The notes under the pieces were generated by a model. The model saw only the letters and a program-made list of their open reading frames with translations, did no database searches and was not told the origin of the DNA. Shown here in pieces: positions 26,480-35,740 of a stretch of DNA of 64,000 nucleotides. The stretch comes from Balneola sp. Lineage in GTDB: Bacteria; Bacteroidota; Rhodothermia; Balneolales; Balneolaceae. The DNA is taken from NCBI GenBank assembly GCA_017643645.1, contig JAEPNB010000003.1, forward strand, positions 186,001-250,000. Direction: 5' to 3'. The first letter of the stretch is position 1, and every line of letters begins with the position of its first letter. The position numbers and the translations under genes are program-made.

Positions 26480-26971
26480 ATGAAATATTTCTTAGTAATT
26501 ATAATTACAGCGCTTACGACTTTAAATATATCCTCTCAAGACATAGTAAATGATGATTCACATCATAGGCTATATTTTTCAGGAGGATTAGGTATTGGAA
26601 GTGAAGCAATTGCAAGAAACGTATCAATTTCTTATCTCTTCAAAAATAGAATGGGGATTAAGTTTGGATATTTAGGAGATTCATCGATTTATTTTGGTCC
26701 GGGTTCGCAATCAGTATATAATCGTAATTTATTCTTGTTAGCTAGTATTACAGATTCGAAAATTGATCCAGGAGTTCTTTTTTCAACAGGAGTCAGCAAA
26801 AACAATTTTGAGGGGAATAACGATAATTATGGATTACATGCATTTCTAGAAGTATTTTTGATTAAATCAGAAAACAAAGCGTTTGGACTTTCACTAAATG
26901 CTCAAGCTAATATTAATGAGTACAGAAATTTTGCTGCATTTCTGTTTAATCTTAATTTCGGAATGCTCTAA
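26480..26971 (+). CDS. Exported hypothetical protein, probable outer-membrane barrel
   Basis: A 163-aa protein with a signal peptide (KYFLVIIITALTTLNISSQ). The mature part has alternating hydrophobic/polar strands with Gly turns (LYFSGGLGIGSEAI, VSISYLFKNRMGIKFGYLG, ALSLNAQANINEY pattern) and ends in a strand finishing FNLNFGML, as in small outer-membrane beta-barrels. No named family recognised. It ends one base before the convergent aldo/keto reductase gene, so the two share no intergenic space. Confidence 0.6.
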   Translation: MKYFLVIIITALTTLNISSQDIVNDDSHHRLYFSGGLGIGSEAIARNVSISYLFKNRMGIKFGYLGDSSIYFGPGSQSVYNRNLFLLASITDSKIDPGVLFSTGVSKNNFEGNNDNYGLHAFLEVFLIKSENKAFGLSLNAQANINEYRNFAAFLFNLNFGML

Positions 26972-26972
26972 A

Positions 26973-27872
26973 TCAAGGGACTCTTTTCCCGGTTGAAGCT
27001 ATCCAGATCTTGTACCATTGCTCTAAATTCATTTCTATCTTTTCTGCTTCTACAGCTGATTTAATACGTTCTATCTTACCTGAACCTACAATTGGTAGAA
27101 TTTGAGCAGGATGATTTAATAGCCAGGCATAGATCACAGAATCGATATGCTCCAGATCAAGTTCTTCAGCCACCTCTCTTAAAGTTTTTGCCAAGCGATG
27201 CCCTTTATCTTCTTTTGGATTAAAAATCGCGCCACCGGCTAATGGAGACCAAGCCATTGGTTTAATTCCTTCCTTTAAAAAGAAATCAATATTTCCATTA
27301 TCAAAATGTTCGAGATTATAAGGTGAGATCTCAACCTGATTGGTAACTAGTTTTTGATCAAAATGTGATTGCAATGATTCAAATTGCATCGGTGTAAAAT
27401 TTGAAACGCCAAAGTGTTTTACTTTTCCGGATCTGTGAAGATCATCAAATGCTTTTGCAGCTTCAGCCGGGTCAAAGAAAGGGGCAGGGCGGTGGAGCAG
27501 AAAAACATCAATATGATCGGTTGATAGATTTTTTAGAGAACATTCAGCAGATTGAATTATGTGTTCATAGCTATAATCATAATAACCAATTGAACGCTGA
27601 GGAAATTTATCAGATAACTTCTTAATACCGCACTTGGTAATTATTTCGATTTTATCTCTTAGAGAAGAATCTAATTTCAGAGCATCCCCAAATTTCTTTT
27701 CACATCCATAGTCTCCGTATATATCAGCATGGTCAAAGGATGTTACTCCTAAGTCTAAGCATTGTCCTATAAAACTTAGAAGTTCCTGATCAGATAAATT
27801 CCATTCCAGCAATCTCATTTGGCCATGAATGATTCCGGAAAGCTCTAATTCTTCAGATAATTTAATTCTCAT
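26973..27872 (-). CDS. Aldo/keto reductase
   Basis: A 299-aa NADPH-dependent oxidoreductase with the AKR barrel. The catalytic tetrad can be read: Asp and Tyr in FDHADIYGDYG, Lys in IEIITKCGIK, His in VFLLHRPAP. GVSNFTPMQFE and the cofactor strand ILPIVGSGKIERI are family signatures. It resembles YdhF-type AKRs; the carbonyl substrate is unknown. Co-oriented with the 205-aa protein upstream (6-base gap), so the two form an operon. Confidence 0.93.
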   Translation of the reverse strand: MRIKLSEELELSGIIHGQMRLLEWNLSDQELLSFIGQCLDLGVTSFDHADIYGDYGCEKKFGDALKLDSSLRDKIEIITKCGIKKLSDKFPQRSIGYYDYSYEHIIQSAECSLKNLSTDHIDVFLLHRPAPFFDPAEAAKAFDDLHRSGKVKHFGVSNFTPMQFESLQSHFDQKLVTNQVEISPYNLEHFDNGNIDFFLKEGIKPMAWSPLAGGAIFNPKEDKGHRLAKTLREVAEELDLEHIDSVIYAWLLNHPAQILPIVGSGKIERIKSAVEAEKIEMNLEQWYKIWIASTGKRVP

Positions 27873-27878
27873 ATTGTA

Positions 27879-28496
27879 TCACTTTTGATTTCGAAATGGT
27901 TTACTGTTCAGTTTTTGACTCGCTTTATTTTTTATTCCTTTAACAGCACCATGTTCGGATAAAAAAAGCAGATCTTCACTTTTTACATCTGTGTGTTCTA
28001 ACAACAGATCCTGCAGTTTTTTGTGATCGGAATTCAAAATTTCAGACCTGACTTCATCAGAGATCTTTGTTTCGAGCAATTTTATTCTGATGCGTTCCGC
28101 TTCATCATCCACCACGCCTCGTGATTTAAGAATTCTGGGATCTTCGTAAGGCGGTAGTTGCAGCATCAGCTCCTCAATTTCGGATACAACTTTTAATCGG
28201 TCTCTGGAACAAAATTCATAATGAGGATTTTCCCAATCACCAGCCAGATCAAAATCCTGGGTTTTTGAGTTATAGTGCTCCTCCAGGTTTATTACTCGAA
28301 GTATAAATTCACCATCGTAATCTTCCTCGGGTCTCCATTCTAAGTTAATAGCTCTTTTTTTATTTTTGTTATAAGCATGGAGTAAGCTACTCCCTGAAAA
28401 ATCAGTCATATCATCCGGATGAGGATCCGTTTTCATAAACGTGTTCCATTCTATAGTCCAGCCTGATGTTATTCGAAGTGGTTGAAAATTAATCAT
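27879..28496 (-). CDS. Conserved-looking hypothetical protein
   Basis: A 205-aa soluble protein I cannot assign. No signal peptide or membrane segment. The first half is beta-rich and aromatic (FQPLRITSGWTIEWNTF; RAINLEWRPEEDYDGEF; ILRVINLEEHYN), the second half helical and charged (DDEAERIRIKLLET; SRDRLKVVSEIEELML), ending in a basic tail. It is the first gene of a two-gene unit with the aldo/keto reductase, hinting at a shared but unknown metabolic role. Confidence 0.6.
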   Translation of the reverse strand: MINFQPLRITSGWTIEWNTFMKTDPHPDDMTDFSGSSLLHAYNKNKKRAINLEWRPEEDYDGEFILRVINLEEHYNSKTQDFDLAGDWENPHYEFCSRDRLKVVSEIEELMLQLPPYEDPRILKSRGVVDDEAERIRIKLLETKISDEVRSEILNSDHKKLQDLLLEHTDVKSEDLLFLSEHGAVKGIKNKASQKLNSKPFRNQK

Positions 28497-28521
28497 GACT
28501 GAAATTAAAACTCATATATCT

Positions 28522-28562
28522 TAAAACAAAAAAAGCCGGATCTTTGTCAAAGATCCGGCTTA
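28522..28562 (-). terminator. Terminator of the CARDB/sorting-tail gene
   Basis: AGCCGGATCTTTG (28534-28546) and CAAAGATCCGGCT (28548-28560) pair perfectly over 13 bases; on the minus strand the hairpin is followed by TTTTTTTGTTTT. It sits 16 bases past the stop of the gene at 28577. Confidence 0.93.
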
Positions 28563-28576
28563 AAAAAAAGAATATG

Positions 28577-31180
28577 TTATTTGATGAGGGTCAGCCTTCT
28601 TGTTTGTACAAAATTACCCGCCTGCATTCTGTACAAGTAAATTCCACTTGAGTAAGAGCTCATATCAAGTGTTAACTGATACGCACCGGCCGATTTTCGT
28701 TCATTAACCAAGGTGGATAACTTCCTGCCAAGCATATCATAAAGTGTAATTTGAACATTTGCTGTTTCAGGGACTTTATATGAAATACTGGTCGTTGGGT
28801 TAAATGGGTTCGGATAATTTTGCTCCATTAAATATTTGTCAGGCACTTCCTGCTCATCAAAAATATCAGTAATAATGGTTGTTGTTGATTCATTGGATGG
28901 ATCACTAACATTCCCGGAAAGATCAAAAGCTCTTATGACAAAGAAGTATTGAGAACCACCATCGGGCAAGCCTGATAATTCAAATTCATCAAAAGTGGAA
29001 ATCGTAATAGGAGACTCTCCTTCATTCGCGTCAACTCCATCATAGATCCCGCTTTCTGATCCATAGTAAACTAAATAACCTGCCAGATCTGTTTCAGAAT
29101 TCAAAGACCAATTCAATGTAATGTTACTCTCATTTTCAGCAGAGATCATTGAACTTAAATTAGAAGGAGCGGACGGCGCAACCAGATCAGGAATGCTGAT
29201 CGAGCGGTTAGCTTCTTTTGCTTCTGCATTATCTGCGTCCACGGTTACTTTGTATTTATTAGGTCCGGAGACATTTTTATCAGCTCTTACCATCCATTCA
29301 ACGGTAAGGGATTCCTGACCGGGAAGTGCAGCTTCATTAATAACAGAATCTTCTCCAACTAGAGTAAGTCCATCAAATAAAATTATTTTAACGACAACAT
29401 TTTCGGCGTCTACTGTACCCTGATTGAAGATGTTTGCGGTCACTTTAAATGGATTTCCTGCAAGGCTGTCATCTTCAATTTCTAATCCACTTGGAGCGGT
29501 AACTGAAATAGGAAGGGGAGGAAGTAAATCTTTATTCGGTACTAGAGGTCTTATAATCGTGTTGTTCGAACTGTTTGATTCTTGTATAAGATCTTCAGGG
29601 TCTACCTGTAGAGATAAAGTTCTGAATTCGGGGTCTTGTGGGACCACAAAATCAACACTTATAATAGCAGAGTCTTGTGCAGCTACAAGTGGAATCTCTT
29701 CAAATCCTATAACAGGAGCCGTTCCTTCACTTGAAATATCTCCGTCATAAAGAGCAACCACTACATTTTCGGCATCAACAGGTCCGAAATTTCTAACTAC
29801 CAGAGAAACTGTTACTTCATCTCCTTCACCAAAAACACTATCAGGAGGAGTGAAAGATAATCCGTCTTCACTAATGGCTAGATCCGGGAGTTCCTGAGCG
29901 AAACTCAGTGGCATAAAATCAGCCCCGGCTCCGGAATTGCTCTGCAAAACAGAAGAATTTCCTGTTGATTCCACTTTGTAGACATTATTGCCGGAAAGAG
30001 TAGTGAAATTATAGCCTTCTCCTGCATTAAGAACTCCTTCAAAAACTGTATCAATTGAGGCTGTTTCATAAGGATAGGAGGTATTGTGACCCAAATAAGT
30101 TATTATGACATCGTTATCATCCTCGAAGGAAAAAACATCTAATCTGGAGGAAATAGTCGGTATATAAAAAAGTTTACCGGCTCCTATTCCGGTTTCATCC
30201 ATAGATCTGGTCATGTAAGCATAATTACCTGACCAACCTGCATATGGTATGTTGGCAACAGTTACCGTTTTTTGAGCTTCAACCTCCCAATAAGTTTCCT
30301 GAACAACAGGATGAGTTACAACTTGTCCTTGTCCCAATGTATCGGCAATTAAGGTATCTCCTGTCATGGAATCAAAAGCATACACTATGTTATTATCATG
30401 ATATGAGGATATAGTAATGCTGTTGGTCCAGTTTCCAATATGAGAGGAAAAACCGTAAAAAGTATTACCTGAAAACCTACCGTTTGCTGCCGGTACATAA
30501 TAGTCCTGATCTCCGTAAGATAAAGCTGACACCGGTTTACTAGCTGAAACTTGTAAGTATGTTCTGTGTGGCGTGGACGGGAGTGTATAATGTTCTCCTT
30601 TATTAAGGACTCCGGCAAATAGTACATCTCCTGTTACCAAATTCTTAATATTGAAGCTTGTGTTATCCTGATAACCAAAAACGATAAATCGTTCTTCATT
30701 CTGAAAATTTCCAACCATATAGGTATTTAAAAGAGTAGAGGTTCCACGTCCGCTTTGGTCAATAGCAAAATAGCCTTGAACAAGGTTAGAAATTGCATCC
30801 CCGACCAGTGCTGTATAGGATTTACCACTACTTATACTGAAAATTCCACTGTTTGCATTATAGGTTGTGAACCCATTCGCCGCTAAAGTATCTGAAAAAA
30901 CTGTATCTCCGGCAAAGCTTGTTATCGTGATATCTGTATCATTGAAATAGGAAAAAATGGTGATATCGTTAAACGTATAAACTGTAGTGTTAAAGGTAGT
31001 CTCATCAACATTGAATGCTCCTTTATAAAACCTGGGCTGGTTTGTTTGCTCTTGAATGGTTTGTGCACCATTTGCACTACCAGCTTGCTGAGCAAATAGC
31101 TTGTTATCAATTACTAACACCAAAATTCCGGCTATAAATGATAACAAAAATCCCTTTCTGAGAACTTTTATTGTGTTCAT
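28577..31180 (-). CDS. Secreted CARDB/FN3 surface protein with C-terminal sorting tail
   Basis: An 867-aa exported protein. I place the start at ATG 31180, preceded by the purine-rich GGGGAGAT, instead of the upstream ATG in the open frame; this gives a basic n-region and hydrophobic core (KVLRKGFLLSFIAGILVLVI). Residues about 40-440 form an N-terminal beta-rich region (GSANGAQTIQ; DITIFSYFNDTDITITSF). Two CARDB-type adhesion units follow (VTVSLVVRNFGPVDAENVVV; KVTANIFNQGTVDAENVVV), then an FN3 domain (SNITLNWSLNSETDLAGYLV). The end NYPNPFNPTTSISYKVP...YDMLGRKL...SSGIYLYRMQ is a type A sorting tail as used with type IX secretion. Probable surface or secreted adhesin-like protein. Confidence 0.88.
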   Translation of the reverse strand: MNTIKVLRKGFLLSFIAGILVLVIDNKLFAQQAGSANGAQTIQEQTNQPRFYKGAFNVDETTFNTTVYTFNDITIFSYFNDTDITITSFAGDTVFSDTLAANGFTTYNANSGIFSISSGKSYTALVGDAISNLVQGYFAIDQSGRGTSTLLNTYMVGNFQNEERFIVFGYQDNTSFNIKNLVTGDVLFAGVLNKGEHYTLPSTPHRTYLQVSASKPVSALSYGDQDYYVPAANGRFSGNTFYGFSSHIGNWTNSITISSYHDNNIVYAFDSMTGDTLIADTLGQGQVVTHPVVQETYWEVEAQKTVTVANIPYAGWSGNYAYMTRSMDETGIGAGKLFYIPTISSRLDVFSFEDDNDVIITYLGHNTSYPYETASIDTVFEGVLNAGEGYNFTTLSGNNVYKVESTGNSSVLQSNSGAGADFMPLSFAQELPDLAISEDGLSFTPPDSVFGEGDEVTVSLVVRNFGPVDAENVVVALYDGDISSEGTAPVIGFEEIPLVAAQDSAIISVDFVVPQDPEFRTLSLQVDPEDLIQESNSSNNTIIRPLVPNKDLLPPLPISVTAPSGLEIEDDSLAGNPFKVTANIFNQGTVDAENVVVKIILFDGLTLVGEDSVINEAALPGQESLTVEWMVRADKNVSGPNKYKVTVDADNAEAKEANRSISIPDLVAPSAPSNLSSMISAENESNITLNWSLNSETDLAGYLVYYGSESGIYDGVDANEGESPITISTFDEFELSGLPDGGSQYFFVIRAFDLSGNVSDPSNESTTTIITDIFDEQEVPDKYLMEQNYPNPFNPTTSISYKVPETANVQITLYDMLGRKLSTLVNERKSAGAYQLTLDMSSYSSGIYLYRMQAGNFVQTRRLTLIK

Positions 31181-31315
31181 ATCTCCCCGTTTTTTTATAA
31201 TAATGACTAGAGTAATTAAATGTTTGTCAGCCAAAAAAGGAAATATAAATTAGTAAACAACCCTTAACACATCCTAAATCAATAAGATAAATGAGTGATT
31301 GTGGACAGGTGATAC

Positions 31316-32551
31316 TTATCTGCCGTACGAAATTACTTTCAGGGGATCAGTTTTGGCTGCAACACGAGCAGGAATCCACGAAGCTAAAGCACATAATATC
31401 GTTGTAACCAAAGCAACAATCAGAAAATCGAGAAGGTGAGGTTCAACGGGGACATAACTCATATAATAGTTTTCTTCTGAAAGAGGAATGAGCTGAAATT
31501 CCAGTTGCAGATAAGCAAAAAGAAGAGATATACCAATGCCAATTACAAGTCCTGTAAAGGATACCAGTAATCCTTCAAAAAGAAATATTCTGCGAACAAT
31601 GGAGGATTTGGTACCTATAGTTTTGAGAATACCAATATCTCTGGTCCGTTCAAGAATCATCATTAATACTGCACCAATAAGATTAAAAGCTGCAACAATA
31701 ATCATCACACCAATCACTAATGGAATCATTTGTTCCTGTAGTTCAACCCATGCAAAAATATTGTAGAACTTTTCAAGAATGGACTCTGAAAAAAAAGGAA
31801 AGGAGAGGGTGCTTATTAACTTATCTTCGAAAGGTTCTATTGAATTTTCATCCTTTAGTTTTACTTCGATAGCATGAGCTTCATTTGGCTTTAATTTAAA
31901 TAATTCTCTTGCCTGTTCACGATCTACAATTACAAAAACGTCGTCAAACTGATCAATCCCGGTTTTGTATATACCTGTGATAAGAAATTGCTTAATTTCG
32001 GGGGAATTAATAAGCGAAGGGACCCCGCTAACAGTGTATGTTGTAACAATATCGCCGGTATCAGCACTTAACTGTGAAGCCAGTTTGGATCCAATTACTA
32101 TTCCAAACATACCGTTTTCTTGTTCAGTTAAGTCAAAATTTCCTATAATTACATATTGAGAAAGGTTAGAAACACTACCTGAACGATTAACACCTTTGAG
32201 AATGGTTCCACTTATCTCATCTTTGGTTTGTATCATAACCTGTCCCTGAATTACAGGTTGTTTTTCAGAGATTTCAGGAAGCCTTTGATCCAGAAAGGTA
32301 ATCAAAGTGTCTGCGCGTTCAATGGTTGGAGTGATAAACGATTGTGTTGCAATCGTGTAATGAGGAGCAAATCCAAGTACTTTGTTATTGATAGTAGATT
32401 TAAACCCATGGACAACAGAGAGAGCAATCAATAACCCGGCAGAGCCAATAGCTACACCCGTTATGGACATGATCTTAATGAACGATAAGAAGCGAGCACC
32501 TTTCCGGTTGCCTTTAAAATAACGCAGCGCTAAATACCATTCGAAGTTCAT
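31316..32551 (-). CDS. LolC/LolE-type ABC transporter permease (FtsX domain)
   Basis: A 411-aa inner-membrane permease. It starts FEWYLALRYFKGNRKG and has the MSITGVAIGSAGLLIALSVVHGF first TM typical of LolC/E. A ~200-residue MacB-like periplasmic region follows, then three C-terminal TM helices with the FtsX signature (MMILERTRDIGILKTIGTKS; ASWIPARVAAKTDPLKVISYG). LolCDE extracts lipoproteins for transfer to the outer membrane; no LolD ATPase is encoded next to it, so the ATPase partner must be elsewhere. It is 61 bases downstream of lysS on the same strand, separated by an inverted repeat. Confidence 0.88.
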   Translation of the reverse strand: MNFEWYLALRYFKGNRKGARFLSFIKIMSITGVAIGSAGLLIALSVVHGFKSTINNKVLGFAPHYTIATQSFITPTIERADTLITFLDQRLPEISEKQPVIQGQVMIQTKDEISGTILKGVNRSGSVSNLSQYVIIGNFDLTEQENGMFGIVIGSKLASQLSADTGDIVTTYTVSGVPSLINSPEIKQFLITGIYKTGIDQFDDVFVIVDREQARELFKLKPNEAHAIEVKLKDENSIEPFEDKLISTLSFPFFSESILEKFYNIFAWVELQEQMIPLVIGVMIIVAAFNLIGAVLMMILERTRDIGILKTIGTKSSIVRRIFLFEGLLVSFTGLVIGIGISLLFAYLQLEFQLIPLSEENYYMSYVPVEPHLLDFLIVALVTTILCALASWIPARVAAKTDPLKVISYGR

Positions 32552-32565
32552 AATGTTGAGTTATT

Positions 32566-32612
32566 GGTTATTAGTTATTAGTTAAGGATACTCATAACTA
32601 ATAACTTAATAA
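32566..32612. repeat. AT-rich inverted repeat between lysS and permease gene
   Basis: AGTTATTAGTTA (32573-32584) and TAACTAATAACT (32595-32606) are perfect 12-base arms around a 10-base loop, with partial extension outward on both sides. It has no T-run, so it is a weak or Rho-assisted terminator at best, or an mRNA processing or protective hairpin. Confidence 0.6.
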
Positions 32613-34151
32613 CTATTCACTTTTTTCCTGTTTCATTTGTGGGAAGAAAAGTACGTCTCTGATGGATGCAGAGTTTGTCATAATCATTGCTAAACGATCA
32701 ATACCAATCCCAATTCCGGCAGTAGGAGGCATTCCGTATTCCAATGCACGAATAAAATCTTCGTCGATGGTCATTGCTTCATCGTCACCACCTGCACGCA
32801 GTGAAGCTTGTTCTTCAAGACGTTCTCTCTGATCGATAGGATCATTAAGCTCGGTGTACGCATTTGCGATCTCTTTACCATTACAAATACACTCAAAGCG
32901 CTCAACCAATCCTTCTTTAGAACGGTGTTTTTTAGTAAGAGGGCTCATTTCAATAGGATAATCCGTAATAAAAGTAGGTTGAATCAATTTTGATTCTACA
33001 TATTCACCGAAGATCTCATCAATAATTTTACCTTTACCAAAGCTCTCATCAATTTCGATATGGAGTTCTTTTGCCACTTTCTTCATTTCTTCCAGTTCCA
33101 TGCCTGAAAGATCTTTGCCTGTTTCTTTCTCAATGGCTTCCAGTAGTGGAATTCTTGGCCAAGGCGCTTTGAAATCAATCTCATGTTCACCAACAGTTAC
33201 CGTGGTAGAACCATGAAGATCAAGAGCTACTTGTTCGATCATTTTTTCAGTGAAGTCCATCATCCAGTTGTAGTCTTTGTAAGCAACATACAACTCAACT
33301 TGCGTGAACTCAGGATTGTGAAATCTGGAAAGACCTTCATTTCTGAAATCTTTTGAAAACTCATAAACACCATCAAAACCACCTACAATAAGTCGCTTCA
33401 GGTACAATTCGTTGGCAATTCTCAGATAAAGATCCATATCCAAAGAGTTATGATGAGTAACAAATGGCTTAGCTGAAGCTCCACCATAAACAGGTTGAAG
33501 AATCGGAGTTTCAACTTCCATATAACCACGGTCATTCATGAAATTTCTCATGGTTTGTACAAGCTGTGTACGTTTTCTGAATGTATCGCGAACATCAGTA
33601 TTTACGATCAGATCTACATAACGCTGACGGTAACGCAATTCTTTATCAGCAAAAGCATCATATACTACTTTTTCACCATCTTCATTTTCCACTTCTTTTG
33701 GAATTGGGATAGGGCGAAGCGTTTTGGTTAAAAACTCAAATTCTTCAGCATGGACGGTAGTTTCTCCGGTACGCGTTTTGAAAACAAAACCCTTGATTCC
33801 AACAATATCACCAATGTCTACCATCTTTTTGAAAACTGTATTGTAGTTTTCAACACCTACATCATCACGGCGAATATAGATTTGAATAGTTCCCTGAGAG
33901 TCCTGAAGATTAAAGAACGCGGCTTTACCCATAATTCGGCGGGTCATTACTCTTCCCGCAACGGAAACTGCTTCTGATTCAGGATTAGATTCTTCGTCTC
34001 TGATCAGGCTTTCATCAGCTAAAATCTGTTTACTTGAATGTGTTACATCGAAGGAGTAAGGGTAAGGATTTACTCCAAGTTTGTTAAGTTCAGTAAGTTT
34101 TTCGCGGCGTATTTCTTCTTGTTCAGAATGTGTAAGTTCTTGGTTCGACAT
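32613..34151 (-). CDS. lysS: Lysyl-tRNA synthetase, class II
   Basis: A 512-aa enzyme charging tRNA-Lys. The N-terminal OB-fold anticodon-binding domain ([31 protein letters not shown]) precedes the class II catalytic core. Motif 1 is in [15 protein letters not shown], motif 2 is [18 protein letters not shown] and motif 3 is [23 protein letters not shown] at the start is typical of bacterial LysS. The length is normal (about 500). Followed by the AT-rich inverted repeat and the Lol-type permease gene. Confidence 0.97.
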   Translation of the reverse strand: MSNQELTHSEQEEIRREKLTELNKLGVNPYPYSFDVTHSSKQILADESLIRDEESNPESEAVSVAGRVMTRRIMGKAAFFNLQDSQGTIQIYIRRDDVGVENYNTVFKKMVDIGDIVGIKGFVFKTRTGETTVHAEEFEFLTKTLRPIPIPKEVENEDGEKVVYDAFADKELRYRQRYVDLIVNTDVRDTFRKRTQLVQTMRNFMNDRGYMEVETPILQPVYGGASAKPFVTHHNSLDMDLYLRIANELYLKRLIVGGFDGVYEFSKDFRNEGLSRFHNPEFTQVELYVAYKDYNWMMDFTEKMIEQVALDLHGSTTVTVGEHEIDFKAPWPRIPLLEAIEKETGKDLSGMELEEMKKVAKELHIEIDESFGKGKIIDEIFGEYVESKLIQPTFITDYPIEMSPLTKKHRSKEGLVERFECICNGKEIANAYTELNDPIDQRERLEEQASLRAGGDDEAMTIDEDFIRALEYGMPPTAGIGIGIDRLAMIMTNSASIRDVLFFPQMKQEKSE

Positions 34152-34251
34152 GTAATCGTTTAATTAATAAGTTGTGTTGCGAATAAGAAGCACTGAAAAT
34201 ACCGAATTAAGCGGAAAATTGTGGCATTAACCTTAATCTTTATTCATTCTT

Positions 34252-34872
34252 TTGGAACTGCTGGACACTTCTTTAATTACTGACTTTCCCGGTAAGGTTA
34301 AACTGGGTTTCACTGAAATAAAAGCTGATTTGTCAGTTGATCTGCTATCTGAAAGAGAACGATCAGAGTGGGATAGCTTTACAAATCAGCAAAGAAAGAA
34401 CGAATATCTATCAGCGAGGCATTTATTCAAAGAAATGCTGAAAGCTTCAGGAATGAGTTCAGACTTTCAAATATTTAAACATCCACTAGGAAAACCATAC
34501 GCACAAAACGGAAATAAAGTGCTTTTTCTGAGTTTTAGTCATTCAAAAAATCATGTGTTTTGTGCTATCTCAGAATCTGTTGATATTGGACTTGATACAG
34601 AATGGCTGGGCAGAAAAGTAGACCAAAGAATTGTTAAGAGAATACTTGGTGAATCAGAATGGGAAGTGTTTTCAGATGAAGACCCCATACTGCTTTGGAC
34701 GATCAAAGAAGCCGCTGTAAAGTGTTTGGGAACAGGATTAAGAACCAATTTAAAAGAGCTGGAAATACAGAAAAATAATGAAGTTGAATTCTTAGTAAGA
34801 ATTAATGATGAAAAAACATTTCAAATTTGTAGTTTCCGAGAACTGAATCACCAAATTTCTATTGCTTATTAA
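34252..34872 (+). CDS. 4'-phosphopantetheinyl transferase, Sfp type
   Basis: A 206-aa enzyme that would attach the phosphopantetheine arm of CoA to carrier proteins. The two diagnostic motifs are VDIGLDTEWLGR (Mg-binding Asp and Glu) and LLWTIKEAAVKCLGTGL (W-x-x-K-E-A...K...G-x-GL). The N-terminal half has RKNEYLSARHLF, also conserved. Start is TTG at 34252; the next Met in frame is about 60 residues in, after conserved sequence, so a non-ATG start is forced. No polyketide or peptide synthetase lies in the window, so it may serve acyl carrier protein or a cluster elsewhere. A strong terminator follows. Confidence 0.9.
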   Translation: MELLDTSLITDFPGKVKLGFTEIKADLSVDLLSERERSEWDSFTNQQRKNEYLSARHLFKEMLKASGMSSDFQIFKHPLGKPYAQNGNKVLFLSFSHSKNHVFCAISESVDIGLDTEWLGRKVDQRIVKRILGESEWEVFSDEDPILLWTIKEAAVKCLGTGLRTNLKELEIQKNNEVEFLVRINDEKTFQICSFRELNHQISIAY

Positions 34873-34903
34873 AGCTTTAAAAAACGGTTCCGTAGTATGT
34901 AGG

Positions 34904-34954
34904 CCTGAAGAGACTTAATCTCATCTAATGGGATTAGTGTCTTCAGGTTTTTTT
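34904..34954 (+). terminator. Rho-independent terminator after the phosphopantetheinyl transferase
   Basis: CCTGAAGA (34904-34911) pairs with TCTTCAGG (34940-34947); the stem continues inward through AATC/GATT with small bulges, and a run of seven T follows. Confidence 0.88.
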
Positions 34955-34984
34955 ATGCCTAAGAGTTAAATAAAATATCAGCAC

Positions 34985-35740
34985 ATGGCTTTTGCAAATA
35001 TTTCCAGAGAGGAACTAAAATCATCCTTGAACAAAACGGTTCCGGTCAGTAACGAACTAAAAAACATAAAGGTACTTTTTGTTCCAACACATATTGACCC
35101 GGATAACCCCGAAGAATTAACATCTATTTATAAGAATATTTGTTCTTCAAAGTTTGATACTCTCGTAGTTATTGAATCTTATAATGGTGAGCTTGAAAAG
35201 AAATTAAGTATTCCTTCTAATCATTCTTTTACAACACCATTTGGGGAAGTTTCTGTTAATGACAAACTCAGAAATGAGCTTTGTGATGAAGAAGACGACT
35301 TCTATATCAATGATGGCGGTATGAGTGACAAAATGAGTTTATATACTCAATTAATGATGTTACAGGTATGCCAGGATAATTTTGATGTGGTAAGTATTCA
35401 AATAGGGGATTATGATCCTGCAATTGTAAAAGAGTTAGCATTTGCTTTGGATGAATTGTTCAGAAACCGAAACGCGTTACTGGTTTTTTGTTGCGATCTG
35501 CCTAGTTCAAATCCTTCAGAACTCGAGAAATTAAAAGGCTTAATAGAAAGTAATAATGAATCCGGATTACATCATTATCTGAACAGTAAAGAAAAAGAAG
35601 TAGAAGGAGCTCGTGCTTTTATGACCGGGGTCCTGGTTTCAAAATACTGGGATCTTGATATTTGGTTTACGCCTGTAAATGAAAACACAACATATACGGG
35701 TGGGTTTGCACATGCACCTGTAGCTCAAACTGCTGTATGA
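34985..35740 (+). CDS. Divergent Memo-like family protein
   Basis: A 251-aa cytoplasmic protein that looks like a distant member of the Memo/AmmeMemoRadiSam B family. The best match is HSFTTPFGEVSVNDKLRNEL, equivalent to the 'TPLGEVPVD' strand of Memo, followed by an acidic stretch and a C-terminal NENTTYTGGFAHAP. The histidines that line the Memo pocket are largely missing apart from those near THIDP and HAP, so an enzymatic role is doubtful. First gene of a four-gene operon: the stop overlaps the start of the Rossmann protein by four bases (ATGA). Assignment is moderate. Confidence 0.55.
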   Translation: MAFANISREELKSSLNKTVPVSNELKNIKVLFVPTHIDPDNPEELTSIYKNICSSKFDTLVVIESYNGELEKKLSIPSNHSFTTPFGEVSVNDKLRNELCDEEDDFYINDGGMSDKMSLYTQLMMLQVCQDNFDVVSIQIGDYDPAIVKELAFALDELFRNRNALLVFCCDLPSSNPSELEKLKGLIESNNESGLHHYLNSKEKEVEGARAFMTGVLVSKYWDLDIWFTPVNENTTYTGGFAHAPVAQTAV

